A DNA stretch of 64,000 bases. Origin: Lysinibacillus pinottii (GTDB lineage Bacteria > Bacillota > Bacilli > Bacillales_A > Planococcaceae). The stretch lies in assembly GCF_024753545.1 (NCBI RefSeq), contig NZ_JANTOO010000005.1, forward strand, positions 191,668 through 255,667, written 5' to 3'. Under the pieces are notes generated by a model that searched no databases, was not told the DNA's origin, and saw only the letters and a list, made by a program, of their open reading frames with translations. Shown piece by piece: positions 27,386 to 36,291 of the stretch (its first letter is position 1; the number at the start of each line of letters is the position of its first letter). Made by a program: the position numbers and the translations under genes.

Positions 27386-27507
27386 ATGAAGAGGCTCTTT
27401 TTAAGTTGTACAGGTAGTGATTTTCTGGCATATGTATTTTCAGTTAACTTTTAAGCCAAGCTTGTAGTAAACTAGAGAGTAAGAAAAGGAAAGAGAGGGA
27501 AAAAGAT

Positions 27508-27927
27508 ATGCCAACACCTAGTATGGAGGACCATATCGAACAAATTTATTTACTAATCGCTAACAAAGGATATGCGCGAGTGTCTGACATTGCTGAAGCA
27601 TTATCTGTTCTTCCTTCTTCTGTTACAAAAATGGTTCAAAAATTAGATAAAGATGGTTATTTAGTTTATGAAAAATACCGTGGACTGACATTGACGCCGA
27701 AAGGTGAAAAGCTTGGTAAGCGTCTTGTGCAGCGTCATGAATTGCTCGAGCAGTTCTTACGAATGATTGGTGTGGATGAAGAGCGTATATATAATGATGT
27801 TGAAGGAATAGAGCATCATTTAAGTTGGAATTCAATCGATCGTATAGCAGATCTTGTGCAAGTAATGGAAGAGAATCCAGACATCGTGAAAAAATTAGAG
27901 GCATCAAAGACACAGCACAATCTATAA
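27508..27927 (+). CDS. mntR: Manganese-responsive transcriptional regulator MntR
   Basis: DtxR-family repressor of manganese uptake, 139 residues. All metal ligands known from B. subtilis MntR occur at the same numbers: D8, E11, H77, E99, E102 and H103. The winged helix covers 1-70 (recognition segment LPSSVTKMVQKLDK) and the dimerisation domain the rest. Mn2+ binding promotes repression of mntH and mntABCD, none of which lies in this window. The next gene, cvfB, begins 29 bases downstream and is likely cotranscribed. Confidence 0.95.
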   Translation: MPTPSMEDHIEQIYLLIANKGYARVSDIAEALSVLPSSVTKMVQKLDKDGYLVYEKYRGLTLTPKGEKLGKRLVQRHELLEQFLRMIGVDEERIYNDVEGIEHHLSWNSIDRIADLVQVMEENPDIVKKLEASKTQHNL

Positions 27928-27956
27928 AAAGATGGTGTGAGGGAAAGGGAGACAAT

Positions 27957-28814
27957 ATGGACGCATTAAAATCAGGTGAAGTCGTTACATTAACGGTATT
28001 AGAGCAACAAACATCCAAATGGATTTTAACAAATGGAGTTGAAGAACTACCTTTAAATGCTTCAGAGGTAACAGAGCCGCTAACAGTAGGTGATCGCCTT
28101 GAAGTATTTTTATTTGTAGATCGACGAGGAGACCTAGCCGCTACAACAGCTATTCCAGCTTTTACACAAGGGGAATATGGTTGGGCAAGAGTGCTAAAAG
28201 TAGTAGAACGTGAAGGGGCTTATGTAGATATTGGTTCCTCCCGTGAAGTATTAGTAAAAGCAGAGGATTTACCACCATTAAAAGAGGTGTGGCCGGTTCC
28301 AGGTGATCATTTATTTATGACACTACGAACAGACCGGAACGGTGATTTATTTGGGCGATTAGCAACGGAAGAGAAGATTTCTGAGCTATATGAAGGTGCA
28401 TTTGAAGATTTGCATAATAAAAACATTCAGGCACGTCCATATCGTTTGTTACCAGTTGGCTCGTTTTTACTAGGTGTAGAACATCCATATCGTATTTTTG
28501 TACATGAATCAGAGCGCAGTGCGGAGCCACGCTTGGGACAAGATGTAGTAGTTCGAATTATTGATGTAAAAGAAGATGGCTCCATGAACGGTTCTCTTTT
28601 GCCACGAAAACATGAGCGTCTTTCCGATGATGCACAGCAAATTTTGAGCTATCTACAGGATGTTGGGGGCAAAATGCCATTTGGTGATAAGTCCTCTCCT
28701 GAAGAAATTCAAGAAATGTTTCATATGAGTAAGGGTGCCTTTAAACGTGCATTAGGAACATTGATGAAAGCTGGTAAAGTGAAGCAACAGGACGGCTGGA
28801 CGGAAGAAGCCTAG
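27957..28814 (+). CDS. cvfB: S1-domain RNA-binding virulence/regulatory factor CvfB (YitL)
   Basis: 285-residue protein with tandem S1-like OB folds and a C-terminal winged helix, as in CvfB of Staphylococcus and YitL of B. subtilis. Visible landmarks are GEVVTLTVLEQ, GDRLEVFLFVDRRGD, EYGWARVLKVVEREGAYVDI and SKGAFKRALGTLMKAGKV near the end. It binds RNA and modulates gene expression. The open frame extends to 27825 within mntR, but AAAGGGAG before the ATG at 27957 marks the start. Confidence 0.9.
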   Translation: MDALKSGEVVTLTVLEQQTSKWILTNGVEELPLNASEVTEPLTVGDRLEVFLFVDRRGDLAATTAIPAFTQGEYGWARVLKVVEREGAYVDIGSSREVLVKAEDLPPLKEVWPVPGDHLFMTLRTDRNGDLFGRLATEEKISELYEGAFEDLHNKNIQARPYRLLPVGSFLLGVEHPYRIFVHESERSAEPRLGQDVVVRIIDVKEDGSMNGSLLPRKHERLSDDAQQILSYLQDVGGKMPFGDKSSPEEIQEMFHMSKGAFKRALGTLMKAGKVKQQDGWTEEA

Positions 28815-28951
28815 TGGACGATTGATAAACCAAAGACAAGCGATAAGAGACATCCTTGAAACCTTCTCTTCTTTTTTACGTACTAATAACTGTATAGTGG
28901 TATACATTATACGGGCTAATTATGAGGTTTTATCGAAAGGGGTCACACGAT

Positions 28952-29866
28952 TTGAAAAAAGCTTGGATTAAAATTCTAACAGCTACTATGTTAGTATTCG
29001 GTGTGATGGCACCAGCAACAGGGTTTGCAGCTGATAATACGCCTCCGAAAGCAATTGATGAAAAGTTAGGCGTACCAATCGTTGTATATGGGGCAAATTT
29101 ATCTGAAGCTGAAAAAGAATCAGTAAAGAAATCATTAAAAGTAAGTGAAGAGCCTGAAATCGAAGAAATAACGGTATCAGGTCAGGATTTAGTTAAATAC
29201 ATTAAAGATAGTAATTCAAGTTCCCGCATGTATTCTTCTGCTAAAATTACGCGTAGAGATGCAGGGGACGGTCTAGTAATAGAAATTGTCACACCCACAA
29301 ATATTACACAGGTGACATCTGAAATGTACGCGAATGCCATGTTAACGGCGGGGATTGAAGATGCCACAGTACAGGTGGCTGCACCTAAGGCGGTAACAGG
29401 GCATTCAGCGTTAGTAGGTATTTACAAGGCCTACGAGGTCACTACAGGTGAAACGCTTGATATTGAACGAACAGATGTAGCAAATGAAGAGTTATCAGTT
29501 GCAACATCTATTGCTGAATCTGCAGGTGTGGATGATGCAAAGGTTGCTGAATTACTAACCGAAATTAAAAAGCAAATTGCTGAAACAAAGCCAGCTACAC
29601 GTGAAGACGTTGAAAAGATCGTTCAAGAGCAATTAAACAAGCTGGAAATTAATTTAAGTGAAAAGGACCGTCAATTGCTCGTAGATTTGATGGATAAAAT
29701 CAGTAAACTGGATATTGATTTTAGTAAATGGTCTGAACAGTTAAACGATATTAGTAATACGATTCAGGAGAAGTTTGGCTCTCTCATGGAGGATAAAGGA
29801 TTCTGGGAAAGTGTGAAAACCTTCTTTGCTAATCTAAAAGATACTATATCTTCTTGGTTTAACTAA
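28952..29866 (+). CDS. ypuA: Secreted DUF1002 protein (YpuA-like)
   Basis: 304-residue exported protein. The TTG at 28952 has AAAGGGG upstream and yields the signal peptide LKKAWIKILTATMLVFGVMA with cleavage after GFA; an in-frame ATG at 28922 lacks a proper site. The mature part carries the DUF1002 landmarks GVPIVVYGANLS, YSSAKITR and MLTAGIEDATVQVAAP, then long amphipathic helices (about 210-300). B. subtilis YpuA is a cell-envelope protein of unknown role under antibiotic-stress control. Monocistronic with a strong terminator. Confidence 0.85.
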   Translation: MKKAWIKILTATMLVFGVMAPATGFAADNTPPKAIDEKLGVPIVVYGANLSEAEKESVKKSLKVSEEPEIEEITVSGQDLVKYIKDSNSSSRMYSSAKITRRDAGDGLVIEIVTPTNITQVTSEMYANAMLTAGIEDATVQVAAPKAVTGHSALVGIYKAYEVTTGETLDIERTDVANEELSVATSIAESAGVDDAKVAELLTEIKKQIAETKPATREDVEKIVQEQLNKLEINLSEKDRQLLVDLMDKISKLDIDFSKWSEQLNDISNTIQEKFGSLMEDKGFWESVKTFFANLKDTISSWFN

Positions 29867-29878
29867 CAATGAAAAATA

Positions 29879-29929
29879 AAAGAATCTGTCATACTCATTT
29901 ACTAGAATGAGTGGACAGATTCTTTTTAT
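29879..29929 (+). terminator. Terminator after ypuA
   Basis: AGAATCTGTC/GACAGATTCT outer stem with an inner ACTCATT/AATGAGT stem and a T run. Confidence 0.9.
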
Positions 29930-29998
29930 TTAGAAGAGTCGCAAGCTTTGTGAAAATACAAAAAGCTATGGTACTATGAATAAAAGGAGTGGTGAGAA

Positions 29999-30280
29999 AT
30001 GGAATTCCAATTACAGCAATTAGCAGGAAATAAATTTGCATTTTTGAATGAGCAAGCAGGGGAAAGGCTTGCCGAAATTACTTGGCAGCAAAATGGGCAA
30101 GTAATGGTAATGGATCACACATATGTATCAGATAAGCTCCGCGGTCAAGGGGTGGCCAAACAATTGCTTGATCAGGCAGCCCAATATGCACGTCAACACG
30201 ACTACAAGATGGAAGCTGTTTGTTCCTATGTAGTAGCTGCCTTTGCCAAATCAGATGCATATAATGATGTAAAACGATAA
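29999..30280 (+). CDS. Small GNAT-type N-acetyltransferase (YjdJ/Gtn family)
   Basis: 93-residue minimal GNAT domain of the COG2388 type. It has the beta-strand region QVMVMDHTYVSDKLRGQGVA, where the last residues form the acetyl-CoA loop, followed by KQLLDQAAQYARQHDYKME and CSYVVAAFAKSD with the C-terminal cysteine typical of this group. Acceptor unknown. AAAGGAG is ten bases before the ATG. Hairpin terminator follows. Confidence 0.85.
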   Translation: MEFQLQQLAGNKFAFLNEQAGERLAEITWQQNGQVMVMDHTYVSDKLRGQGVAKQLLDQAAQYARQHDYKMEAVCSYVVAAFAKSDAYNDVKR

Positions 30281-30283
30281 AAT

Positions 30284-30321
30284 AAAGGCAATCTGCTTAT
30301 AGGTAAGCGGATTGCCTTTTA
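30284..30321. terminator. Bidirectional terminator after the small GNAT gene
   Basis: AAAGGCAATCTGCTTAT/AAGCGGATTGCCTTT stem with tails on both sides; it can also end the convergent small gene at 30352. Confidence 0.88.
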
Positions 30322-30351
30322 ATTACTAAAGTAAATCATTTAAGCAGCTCC

Positions 30352-30453
30352 TTACAAAAGAATGACACCATAAATTAGTATGGTTAAAAGGCCTGCCCCA
30401 CCTACTAATGAAGCCATGTCTACCCAATCGTACGCTAAATCGAATTCCTTCAT
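30352..30453 (-). CDS. 33-residue single-pass membrane peptide
   Basis: Short minus-strand frame, ATG at 30453-30451 and TAA at 30354-30352, with AGGAG nine bases upstream. The peptide opens with the acidic MKEFDLAYDWVDMASL and continues with the hydrophobic, glycine-rich GGAGLLTILIYGVILL that can span the membrane. A shared terminator lies downstream. No family recognised; the good ribosome binding site and coherent topology support expression. Confidence 0.55.
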   Translation of the reverse strand: MKEFDLAYDWVDMASLVGGAGLLTILIYGVILL

Positions 30454-30641
30454 TATAATCACGCTCCTATTTTAAGTATTAATTCATTAATTCCCATTAC
30501 TTGCTTTTTGTAATCATAAATAATTATGATAAATGTCGAAAATTATACTGAATTTTAATAGAAGAATGATAAGTACGGCGGATATTAAGCAAGTATACTT
30601 CTTATTTTTATATATATGCAGATAGAGATAAAAAAATAAAT

Positions 30642-30666
30642 GTTTATTCTTCTAAGAATAGGGAAA
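30642..30666 (+). promoter_or_regulatory. Sigma-B-type promoter
   Basis: GTTTAT (30642-30647), 13-base spacer, GGGAAA (30661-30666). This fits the general-stress consensus GTTT-N12-15-GGGWAW, about 40 bases from the next ribosome-bound start. Confidence 0.65.
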
Positions 30667-30712
30667 AACTATAGTACAGAGCTAGTTTCTATATTTTTAG
30701 GAGGTAATAAAT

Positions 30713-31021
30713 ATGGCTAAACGAAAAGGAACAGGTGTTGTCATTGCAGGATTAGCGGGATTAGCAGCATCTTATTTAAGTAAAAAAGAGAACCGTGATA
30801 AAGCACTATCGATGTTTAATAATATGAAATCAAGATTAGAGTCTTATCTGACAACAGGGCCGGATATGCATGACAATATTGCAGAACGCGTATCAACAGA
30901 GGTGGCAACAGAGGCTGGTACTTCTCCAACGAAGATTGCCTCAAATGAGATGGTAGCTGAAGGTGGAGGACATACTGGTGTCCACTTCTATAATGAGGAA
31001 ATTCAAGACAAGGAAAAATAA
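30713..31021 (+). CDS. Small YtxH-like protein, probable general-stress member
   Basis: 102 residues. The N-terminus KRKGTGVVIAGLAGLAASYL is a basic, glycine/alanine-rich hydrophobic helix like that of YtxH-type stress proteins, followed by a charged amphipathic segment (SKKENRDKALSMFNNMKSR) and a polar tail. AGGAGG precedes the ATG. The upstream sigma-B-like promoter suggests induction by general stress. Function unknown. Confidence 0.65.
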   Translation: MAKRKGTGVVIAGLAGLAASYLSKKENRDKALSMFNNMKSRLESYLTTGPDMHDNIAERVSTEVATEAGTSPTKIASNEMVAEGGGHTGVHFYNEEIQDKEK

Positions 31022-31025
31022 CCAA

Positions 31026-31063
31026 AAAACCTTCTCATCTATGTATGAGAAGGTCTTTTGTGT
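31026..31063. terminator. Bidirectional terminator
   Basis: AACCTTCTCAT/ATGAGAAGGT stem between convergent genes, A-rich on one side and TCTTTTG on the other. Confidence 0.85.
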
Positions 31064-32181
31064 GGGAGTAGGATTGCTATTGCAAATATTAATAATATAA
31101 TTCCCGTAAAGATAAAGCCGCTAATCACTCCAAGTGATAGCCATCCTAACAAGGAAGACCCTATTACTACACCAAGAGAGAAAAATGCATAGAAATAACC
31201 ATATGCTTTTCCTCGTATTTCAGCGGTTGTGGAATCTATTAAGAGTGAATTTATGGAAGGGAAAAGGAATCCAAACCCTACTCCATAACATGCCATTGCT
31301 AAGTAAAGTAAAGAGCTAGAATCCGCTTGGCTAATTAATAATTGGCTTAATCCCATTAATCCAATACCAAGTGACAATGTTTTTAGGGGATTTACTTTAT
31401 CAAAAATACGATTAGTTGGTAATAGAAAAACGAGTACAGCGATAATACCAAATGTGCTCATCAATGTGCCACTTAAACGGGAGTCAAAGCCTAAAGATTG
31501 GACTTTGAGCGGTAGAAGATAGGCGATTACACCTTGTGAAAACATTAAGAAGAAGGCTCCTGAAAATGCCTTTAATGTTCCTGGATTATTAAAGAATACA
31601 CTTATCGGAATATATGTACTTGGTGCCGATTTCTCTTTTTTTACTTGATTTGCTCTTAGTAAAAAGAAAGAAAGGATCCCTAATATAAGCATAAAGCTTG
31701 CAGTGATGTTAAAAACGAATGGGACACTTGTTCGGCTTGCTAGAATGCCACTAAAAGCAGGGCCAATAATGGCAGCAATACCAACAAATGCGCCAGATAT
31801 AGCACTGCCCTTACCTCTTTTTTCGTGTTCGGTAGCGTTTGCTAGAAAGGTAAAGGCGGCAGGTACAATGAAGCCTGCAACAAGTCCATGAATAAATCGG
31901 ACTCCTAAAAGCGCAATAGGCTCCTCTATTAAGTTATAGAGTGTTAACGATAAACCTGTTGTTAAGAGACCAACAATGAGTATGATAAAAGGTCCTTTGC
32001 GATCCGTTAAAAAGCCTGAAATGATATTACCAAATGTATTGGATAACGAATACATACCTACTGCAAGGCCTGTAAGGAATGCTGATGCTCCTAAAGACTC
32101 TGCATATGTACTCATAACAGGTAGCTGGGTAAATAGGTCGAAAAAAGAAAAGAAAATAATGACATAAATAAATTTTTTCAT
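31039..32181 (-). CDS. MFS transporter (probable drug or metabolite exporter)
   Basis: Twelve-helix major facilitator, 380 residues. The start is ATG 32181 with GGAGGAG upstream; an earlier ATG at 32193 overlaps that site. FLTGLAVGMYSLSNTFGNIISG and the loop FLTDRKGPF (motif A variant) lie between helices 2 and 3; FIHGLVAGFIVPAAF is helix 4. The architecture is of the DHA1 drug-exporter type. Substrate unknown. No regulator adjoins it on this strand. Confidence 0.8.
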   Translation of the reverse strand: MKKFIYVIIFFSFFDLFTQLPVMSTYAESLGASAFLTGLAVGMYSLSNTFGNIISGFLTDRKGPFIILIVGLLTTGLSLTLYNLIEEPIALLGVRFIHGLVAGFIVPAAFTFLANATEHEKRGKGSAISGAFVGIAAIIGPAFSGILASRTSVPFVFNITASFMLILGILSFFLLRANQVKKEKSAPSTYIPISVFFNNPGTLKAFSGAFFLMFSQGVIAYLLPLKVQSLGFDSRLSGTLMSTFGIIAVLVFLLPTNRIFDKVNPLKTLSLGIGLMGLSQLLISQADSSSLLYLAMACYGVGFGFLFPSINSLLIDSTTAEIRGKAYGYFYAFFSLGVVIGSSLLGWLSLGVISGFIFTGIILLIFAIAILLPHKRPSHT

Positions 32182-32249
32182 AGCTCCTCCCATGAATTAG
32201 AACAAATTAGTAAGTTAGTTGCATATATTCCTATTATAACATTTCCAAT

Positions 32250-32293
32250 AAAAAAGAACGCCCAATAAGTTTTCACTTAGTAGGCGTCCTGAA
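32250..32293 (-). terminator. Terminator after CoA-transferase gene
   Basis: On the minus strand ACGCCTACTAAGT/ACTTATTGGGCGT encloses a four-base loop and precedes a T run. Confidence 0.8.
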
Positions 32294-32302
32294 AATTGAA
32301 GA

Positions 32303-33823
32303 TTAAGCTTTTGAAACTTCTTTTTTCATTGTTTTGTTTTTAGCAAGGTTTACATGCCAAGAAAGTGCTTCCTCTAAAAGGTGAGGTGTTTGATGGCTAC
32401 CAGTTGCTTCGACAGCACGGTTGTAGTAATCCCATAATTGCTCTTTATAATCTGGGTGTGCACAGTTTTCAATAATTAAAGGTACACGTTCTTTTGGTGC
32501 AAGACCACGTAAGTCAGCGATACCTTGTTCTGTTACGATAACATCTACATCATGCTCAGTATGGTCAACGTGAGATACCATTGGTACGATAGAAGAAATT
32601 GCTCCACCTTTTGCGTATGATTTTGTAACAAAAATACCAAGGCGTGCGTTACGAGCGAAGTCTCCTGAACCACCGATACCGTTCATCATACGAGTACCAG
32701 AGACATGCGTTGAGTTTACGTTACCATAGATATCTAACTCAAGAGCTGTGTTGATTGAGATTAGACCCAAACGACGGATAAGCTCAGGGTGGTTAGAAAT
32801 TTCTTGTGGACGTAAGCAAATTTTATCAGCATATTTTTCTAAATTGCCATATACTTTTTGCTGTAATTCTTCAGTCAGTGTAATTGAAGTGGCAGCGGCA
32901 AATTTAACTTTACCTGCATCGATTAAGTTAAATACTGCATCTTGAAGTACTTCTGATGCCACGATTAAATCTTCAAATTCTGAATCTGCAAAGCCATCAA
33001 GTACAGCGTTTGCAACAGAACCAACACCAGATTGTAATGGCATTAATTGTTTTGTTAAACGACCTGCTTTAATTTCAGCGCTGAAGAAGTCTAATAAAAT
33101 GTTTGCCATAGTTTGTGTTTCTTCATCTGGAGGTACGATTAATGAAGGAGCATCTGGCTCTTCAGAAATAACAATTGCTTTAATTTTAGCTGGATCCACT
33201 TTAATACCGATATCACCAATGCGTTGCATAGCGTCTGTCATTGGAATAGCTTCACGCTTACCTTGTTCACCAGGTACATAAATATCATGGATGCCGATTA
33301 AGGCTTCTGGGTGTGAAATGTTTAACTCGATAATAATATTTTCTGCATATTCTGCAAAGATAGGTGAGTTACCTACAGAGTTTGTTGGAATAATTAATCC
33401 ATCTTCAGTAATAGCAACCGCTTCAAGAATTAAATACTTGATTGGTCCGATAATTCCTTGGCGCACTAGCTCAGCATTATGAGAAAGGTGAGCATCTACA
33501 TATAAAACATCCCCAGAGTTAATTAAATTACGGATACCAGCGTCTCCTTGGAATGGTCCACGTTTACGAATGGCACCAGCTTCTGCTAAGTACTTATCCA
33601 CTTCTGGTCCTAATGATGCACCTGTATATACATCAATTTTGAATTCTTCATTTTTAGCTCGCTCAACTAAAGCCATTGGCACAACTTTTGCGTCCCCAGC
33701 ACGAGTAAAACCACTCATCCCAACTACATCACCGTTAGAAATAAGTGCTGCTGCTTCTTCAGCAGTGACAATTTTACTCTCAAGTTCTTTTAAACCTAGG
33801 CGTTTTTGAACATTTGCATCCAT
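32303..33823 (-). CDS. Acetyl-CoA hydrolase / succinate-CoA:acetate CoA-transferase family
   Basis: 506-residue class I CoA-transferase. VVGMSGFTRAGDAKVVPMAL is the N-terminal segment and PLQSGVGSVANAVL the middle motif. The catalytic glutamate lies in VASEVLQDAV, and GIGGSGDFARNA with IVTEQGIADLRGLAP close the active site. The length and motifs match the Cat1/AarC group that moves CoA between succinate and acetate, rather than true hydrolases. A strong GGGGAGGA site precedes the ATG. A cre-like sequence sits about 30 bases upstream and a LytTR regulator gene follows further upstream on the same strand, both suggesting control by carbon supply. Confidence 0.87.
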   Translation of the reverse strand: MDANVQKRLGLKELESKIVTAEEAAALISNGDVVGMSGFTRAGDAKVVPMALVERAKNEEFKIDVYTGASLGPEVDKYLAEAGAIRKRGPFQGDAGIRNLINSGDVLYVDAHLSHNAELVRQGIIGPIKYLILEAVAITEDGLIIPTNSVGNSPIFAEYAENIIIELNISHPEALIGIHDIYVPGEQGKREAIPMTDAMQRIGDIGIKVDPAKIKAIVISEEPDAPSLIVPPDEETQTMANILLDFFSAEIKAGRLTKQLMPLQSGVGSVANAVLDGFADSEFEDLIVASEVLQDAVFNLIDAGKVKFAAATSITLTEELQQKVYGNLEKYADKICLRPQEISNHPELIRRLGLISINTALELDIYGNVNSTHVSGTRMMNGIGGSGDFARNARLGIFVTKSYAKGGAISSIVPMVSHVDHTEHDVDVIVTEQGIADLRGLAPKERVPLIIENCAHPDYKEQLWDYYNRAVEATGSHQTPHLLEEALSWHVNLAKNKTMKKEVSKA

Positions 33824-33852
33824 AAAAAAATCCTCCCCTAAATAATTTTGAT

Positions 33853-33866
33853 GGAAACCGATTACA
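33853..33866. promoter_or_regulatory. cre-like (CcpA) site
   Basis: GGAAACCGATTACA differs from the consensus TGWAANCGNTNWCA only at the first base. It lies between the likely promoter and the ribosome binding site of the CoA-transferase gene, a position typical of catabolite repression by roadblock. Confidence 0.5.
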
Positions 33867-34124
33867 AAACTAGAAAAAACATTTGAGAATTTTCTGTTTA
33901 TTCAGTTGTAGTATGACTCCAACCATTTGAATAATACTATCACCAAATTGTCACAATTACTTTATGAATAGCATTAAATTGAGTAAAAAAAGGAAAATCG
34001 AGCATTAAGATGATTTTTCGACAGAGAAAACGTTTTATTGTAGAGCTGTATAAATATAGGTGATTTACACATTAAAACTATGCGAAAATTGTTAATAGGG
34101 GACAAAAGGAGGTTTCATAGGCAT

Positions 34125-34164
34125 CAAAAAATACAGCGAACAATCCACATACATTGCTCGCTGT
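34125..34164 (-). terminator. Terminator after LytTR regulator
   Basis: On the minus strand ACAGCGAGCAAT/ATTGTTCGCTGT followed by ATTTTTT. Confidence 0.88.
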
Positions 34165-34172
34165 ACTTATAA

Positions 34173-34832
34173 TTAGAAACCTAAAGAACGACGGAAGTAG
34201 CTTGCATAGCGTTGGCTAACAGGGATACGAGTACCATCTTTCATAATTAATAAAAACGTTGAGTGAGAATCTGGTTGAATTTCATCGATGTAGTCAATGT
34301 TAACGATGTAAGAGCGGTGACAACGAATAAATGAATCAGGTGCTAAAAATAGCTCTAGATCACTTAGGTTTAAACGGTGATAACCTTCACGAGACATTGT
34401 TTTAACAAATGTTTTACGGAGCTGTGTTTCTAAATAAATTACTTGATCGTGCTTAATTGGGTACCAGCAGTCATCGATTTTAATTGTAATGTAGTTTGTT
34501 AAGAATGCTGATGGTTTTTGCGGGAAGATAGCAGTAATAGCTCCTTTAGTTTCGCCTTCCTCCATTAAAGGAATACTCATACCGTAATAGGCTACACCGA
34601 AAACATCAGGTTCGATGTAAGAGCTAATTTTTTGACCATAGCTTAGGGCTTTGTGAGCCGCTGAACCTTCTTTAATAGGATCGCCTGGTTTAATCTTTAA
34701 ATCAACTTTTTTACTTGGCTGGTAATACAAATACTCATTGGTATCAGAGATAGCAATGGAAGTATTCTCTGGGAAGAATTCCTTAATGATCTCCATAATT
34801 TCTTCTATTTGTTTTGGTTCCACTTTAAACAC
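34173..34832 (-). CDS. LytTR-type transcriptional regulator with N-terminal sensor domain
   Basis: 219 residues. The C-terminal 105 residues form a LytTR DNA-binding domain: VIYLETQLRKTFVKT, YHRLNLSDLELFL, then FIRCHRSYIVNIDYID and GTRIPVSQRYASYFR are its standard blocks. The N-terminal 110 residues, starting VEPKQIEEIMEIIKEFFPE, look like a PAS/GAF-type ligand sensor rather than a phosphoreceiver, because no phospho-acceptor motif is present. It lies upstream of and codirectional with the CoA-transferase gene, separated by a terminator. Control of that gene is an inference. Confidence 0.82.
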   Translation of the reverse strand: MFKVEPKQIEEIMEIIKEFFPENTSIAISDTNEYLYYQPSKKVDLKIKPGDPIKEGSAAHKALSYGQKISSYIEPDVFGVAYYGMSIPLMEEGETKGAITAIFPQKPSAFLTNYITIKIDDCWYPIKHDQVIYLETQLRKTFVKTMSREGYHRLNLSDLELFLAPDSFIRCHRSYIVNIDYIDEIQPDSHSTFLLIMKDGTRIPVSQRYASYFRRSLGF

Positions 34833-35316
34833 CTCGTCTAAACTTTTAAAAATAGTATTATCATCTATTTTACTACATAATCGTATAAATTATATAGAGA
34901 AGATTTAGGAATAAAATAGAAAAATGTCGATTGACTCATTATAATGGTGTAATTTGTCTTGTATAATTTGTAAATAAATTTATATAATGACTAATTTATT
35001 TTGATAGGTATATGGTAAAATTTAATTGTTAGGATTAAGTTTACAAGGTTTCTACTATGTCTATGTGATAAATTAGAACTAGAGTAGCAATTAAAATGTG
35101 GTTGAAAGGAAATCGCAGAATATGGTAAAATTCACTGTATAGTCTATTTTCTTGTGTTCTGGTGTTTAAGTTAGGTTATTTATAAGGTTGTTTTTTTGAA
35201 AAAATGTGAAATAGGACTCAGTTCTTAAGATAAATTAATAAATACTATTTTCTTATTTTTATTCAATTGGGATTGATGTCAAATATTGTAATGCAGTTCG
35301 TGCACTCTGAGGAAAG
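34833..35316. other. AT-rich divergent intergenic region
   Basis: 484 bases between the LytTR and AraC genes. TATAAT-like words are frequent, for instance TTGACTCATTATAAT near 34931, but I could not assign a promoter with confidence. No small gene with a ribosome binding site and no structured RNA was seen. Confidence 0.4.
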
Positions 35317-36123
35317 ATGGGGAAGATTATGCAACTACATCAACATTCTATGTCAGAAACGATTTCCAAAAGATACTTCCAAGAAATCGATAATATAAAT
35401 CAATATATCGGCGTCGAAGAATTTTTTAATATTGAGTCGAAATTAATTTTTGAAATTTACCATTTAGAATCCGCCAAAGCGAAGAAATCTTTACATGAGT
35501 TAATTGATATTCTTTCAATTCGTTTTGGTAAACAGGTCATAAAAATTGTTCGAGGTTATTTTTCTGTTTTGTCTTCGATTGTTGCTCGAAAATTGCTAGA
35601 CAATCAAGTACCTTCGAAAAAGGCATTTGCTTTCAATATTGCTTGTAATGACATGATTGAAAACCAAATGAAAGACGCAGAATTTTTGCAATTTGCCGAT
35701 GATTTAATTGATTTCTTTGTTTATTTTATTGCAGATCGCAAACAACCGACTTTCCGACATCAAACTGTCAACAAGGTGATCATGTTTATAAATGATGAAT
35801 TGGAGAATGATTTAACCGTGGAAAGTATAGCTAACAACTTCCATATAAGTACTAGTCATTTATCGCGTATTTTTAGAGAACATGTAGGTATTACACTAGT
35901 TGAATACTTAAATGTTCGACGTGTAGAAGAGTCACAATATTATTTACGACATACAAACAAAAGTATTACATCTATATCTGATCAATTCCATTTCTGTAAC
36001 CAAAGTTATTTTACACGAATCTTCAAAAAATATACGGGTGTTACGCCAAAGCATTTTAGAGATGAACTTCATCATGAATTTTATCGATTTGAAATGGCTG
36101 AGACAGAATTACAAAATGCATAG
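35317..36123 (+). CDS. AraC-family transcriptional regulator
   Basis: 268 residues. The C-terminal 100 residues are the double helix-turn-helix: FINDELENDLTVESIANNFH, SHLSRIFREHVGITLVEYL, then ISDQFHFCNQSYFTRIFKKYTGVTPKHFR. The N-terminal half has no recognised sensor; it is mostly helical, without the cupin histidines. The start at 35317 has GAGGA four bases upstream; ATG 35329, twelve bases later, is a serious alternative. Target genes cannot be told from the context: the divergent LytTR gene and the following yidC are both unrelated in function. Confidence 0.8.
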   Translation: MGKIMQLHQHSMSETISKRYFQEIDNINQYIGVEEFFNIESKLIFEIYHLESAKAKKSLHELIDILSIRFGKQVIKIVRGYFSVLSSIVARKLLDNQVPSKKAFAFNIACNDMIENQMKDAEFLQFADDLIDFFVYFIADRKQPTFRHQTVNKVIMFINDELENDLTVESIANNFHISTSHLSRIFREHVGITLVEYLNVRRVEESQYYLRHTNKSITSISDQFHFCNQSYFTRIFKKYTGVTPKHFRDELHHEFYRFEMAETELQNA

Positions 36124-36139
36124 CTTTTGAATAAAAAAA

Positions 36140-36193
36140 TAAGAGGTGCGGAGATGTTTAGTCATATTGCTAAAGCTCGCACCTTTTTTTTAT
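36140..36193 (+). terminator. Terminator after AraC regulator
   Basis: AGGTGCG/CGCACCT with a long loop, followed by eight T residues. Confidence 0.75.
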
Positions 36194-36291
36194 GAAAATA
36201 ACAAACATAAATAGTAGCACTTGCTATTTGATAAAGACAGACCCTATAAGGTATACTTCACAGTAGTTGATAAATTATAGTAGGTGGAAAA

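Noticed and set aside
27825..27956. N-terminal extension of cvfB into mntR
   Set aside because: The extension is the out-of-frame reading of mntR; a good ribosome binding site and family-type N-terminus are at 27957.
34026..34039. AGAAAACGTTTTAT as a CcpA site
   Set aside because: Only the symmetric core matches; the outer bases of the consensus fail, and it is over 200 bases from the CoA-transferase start.
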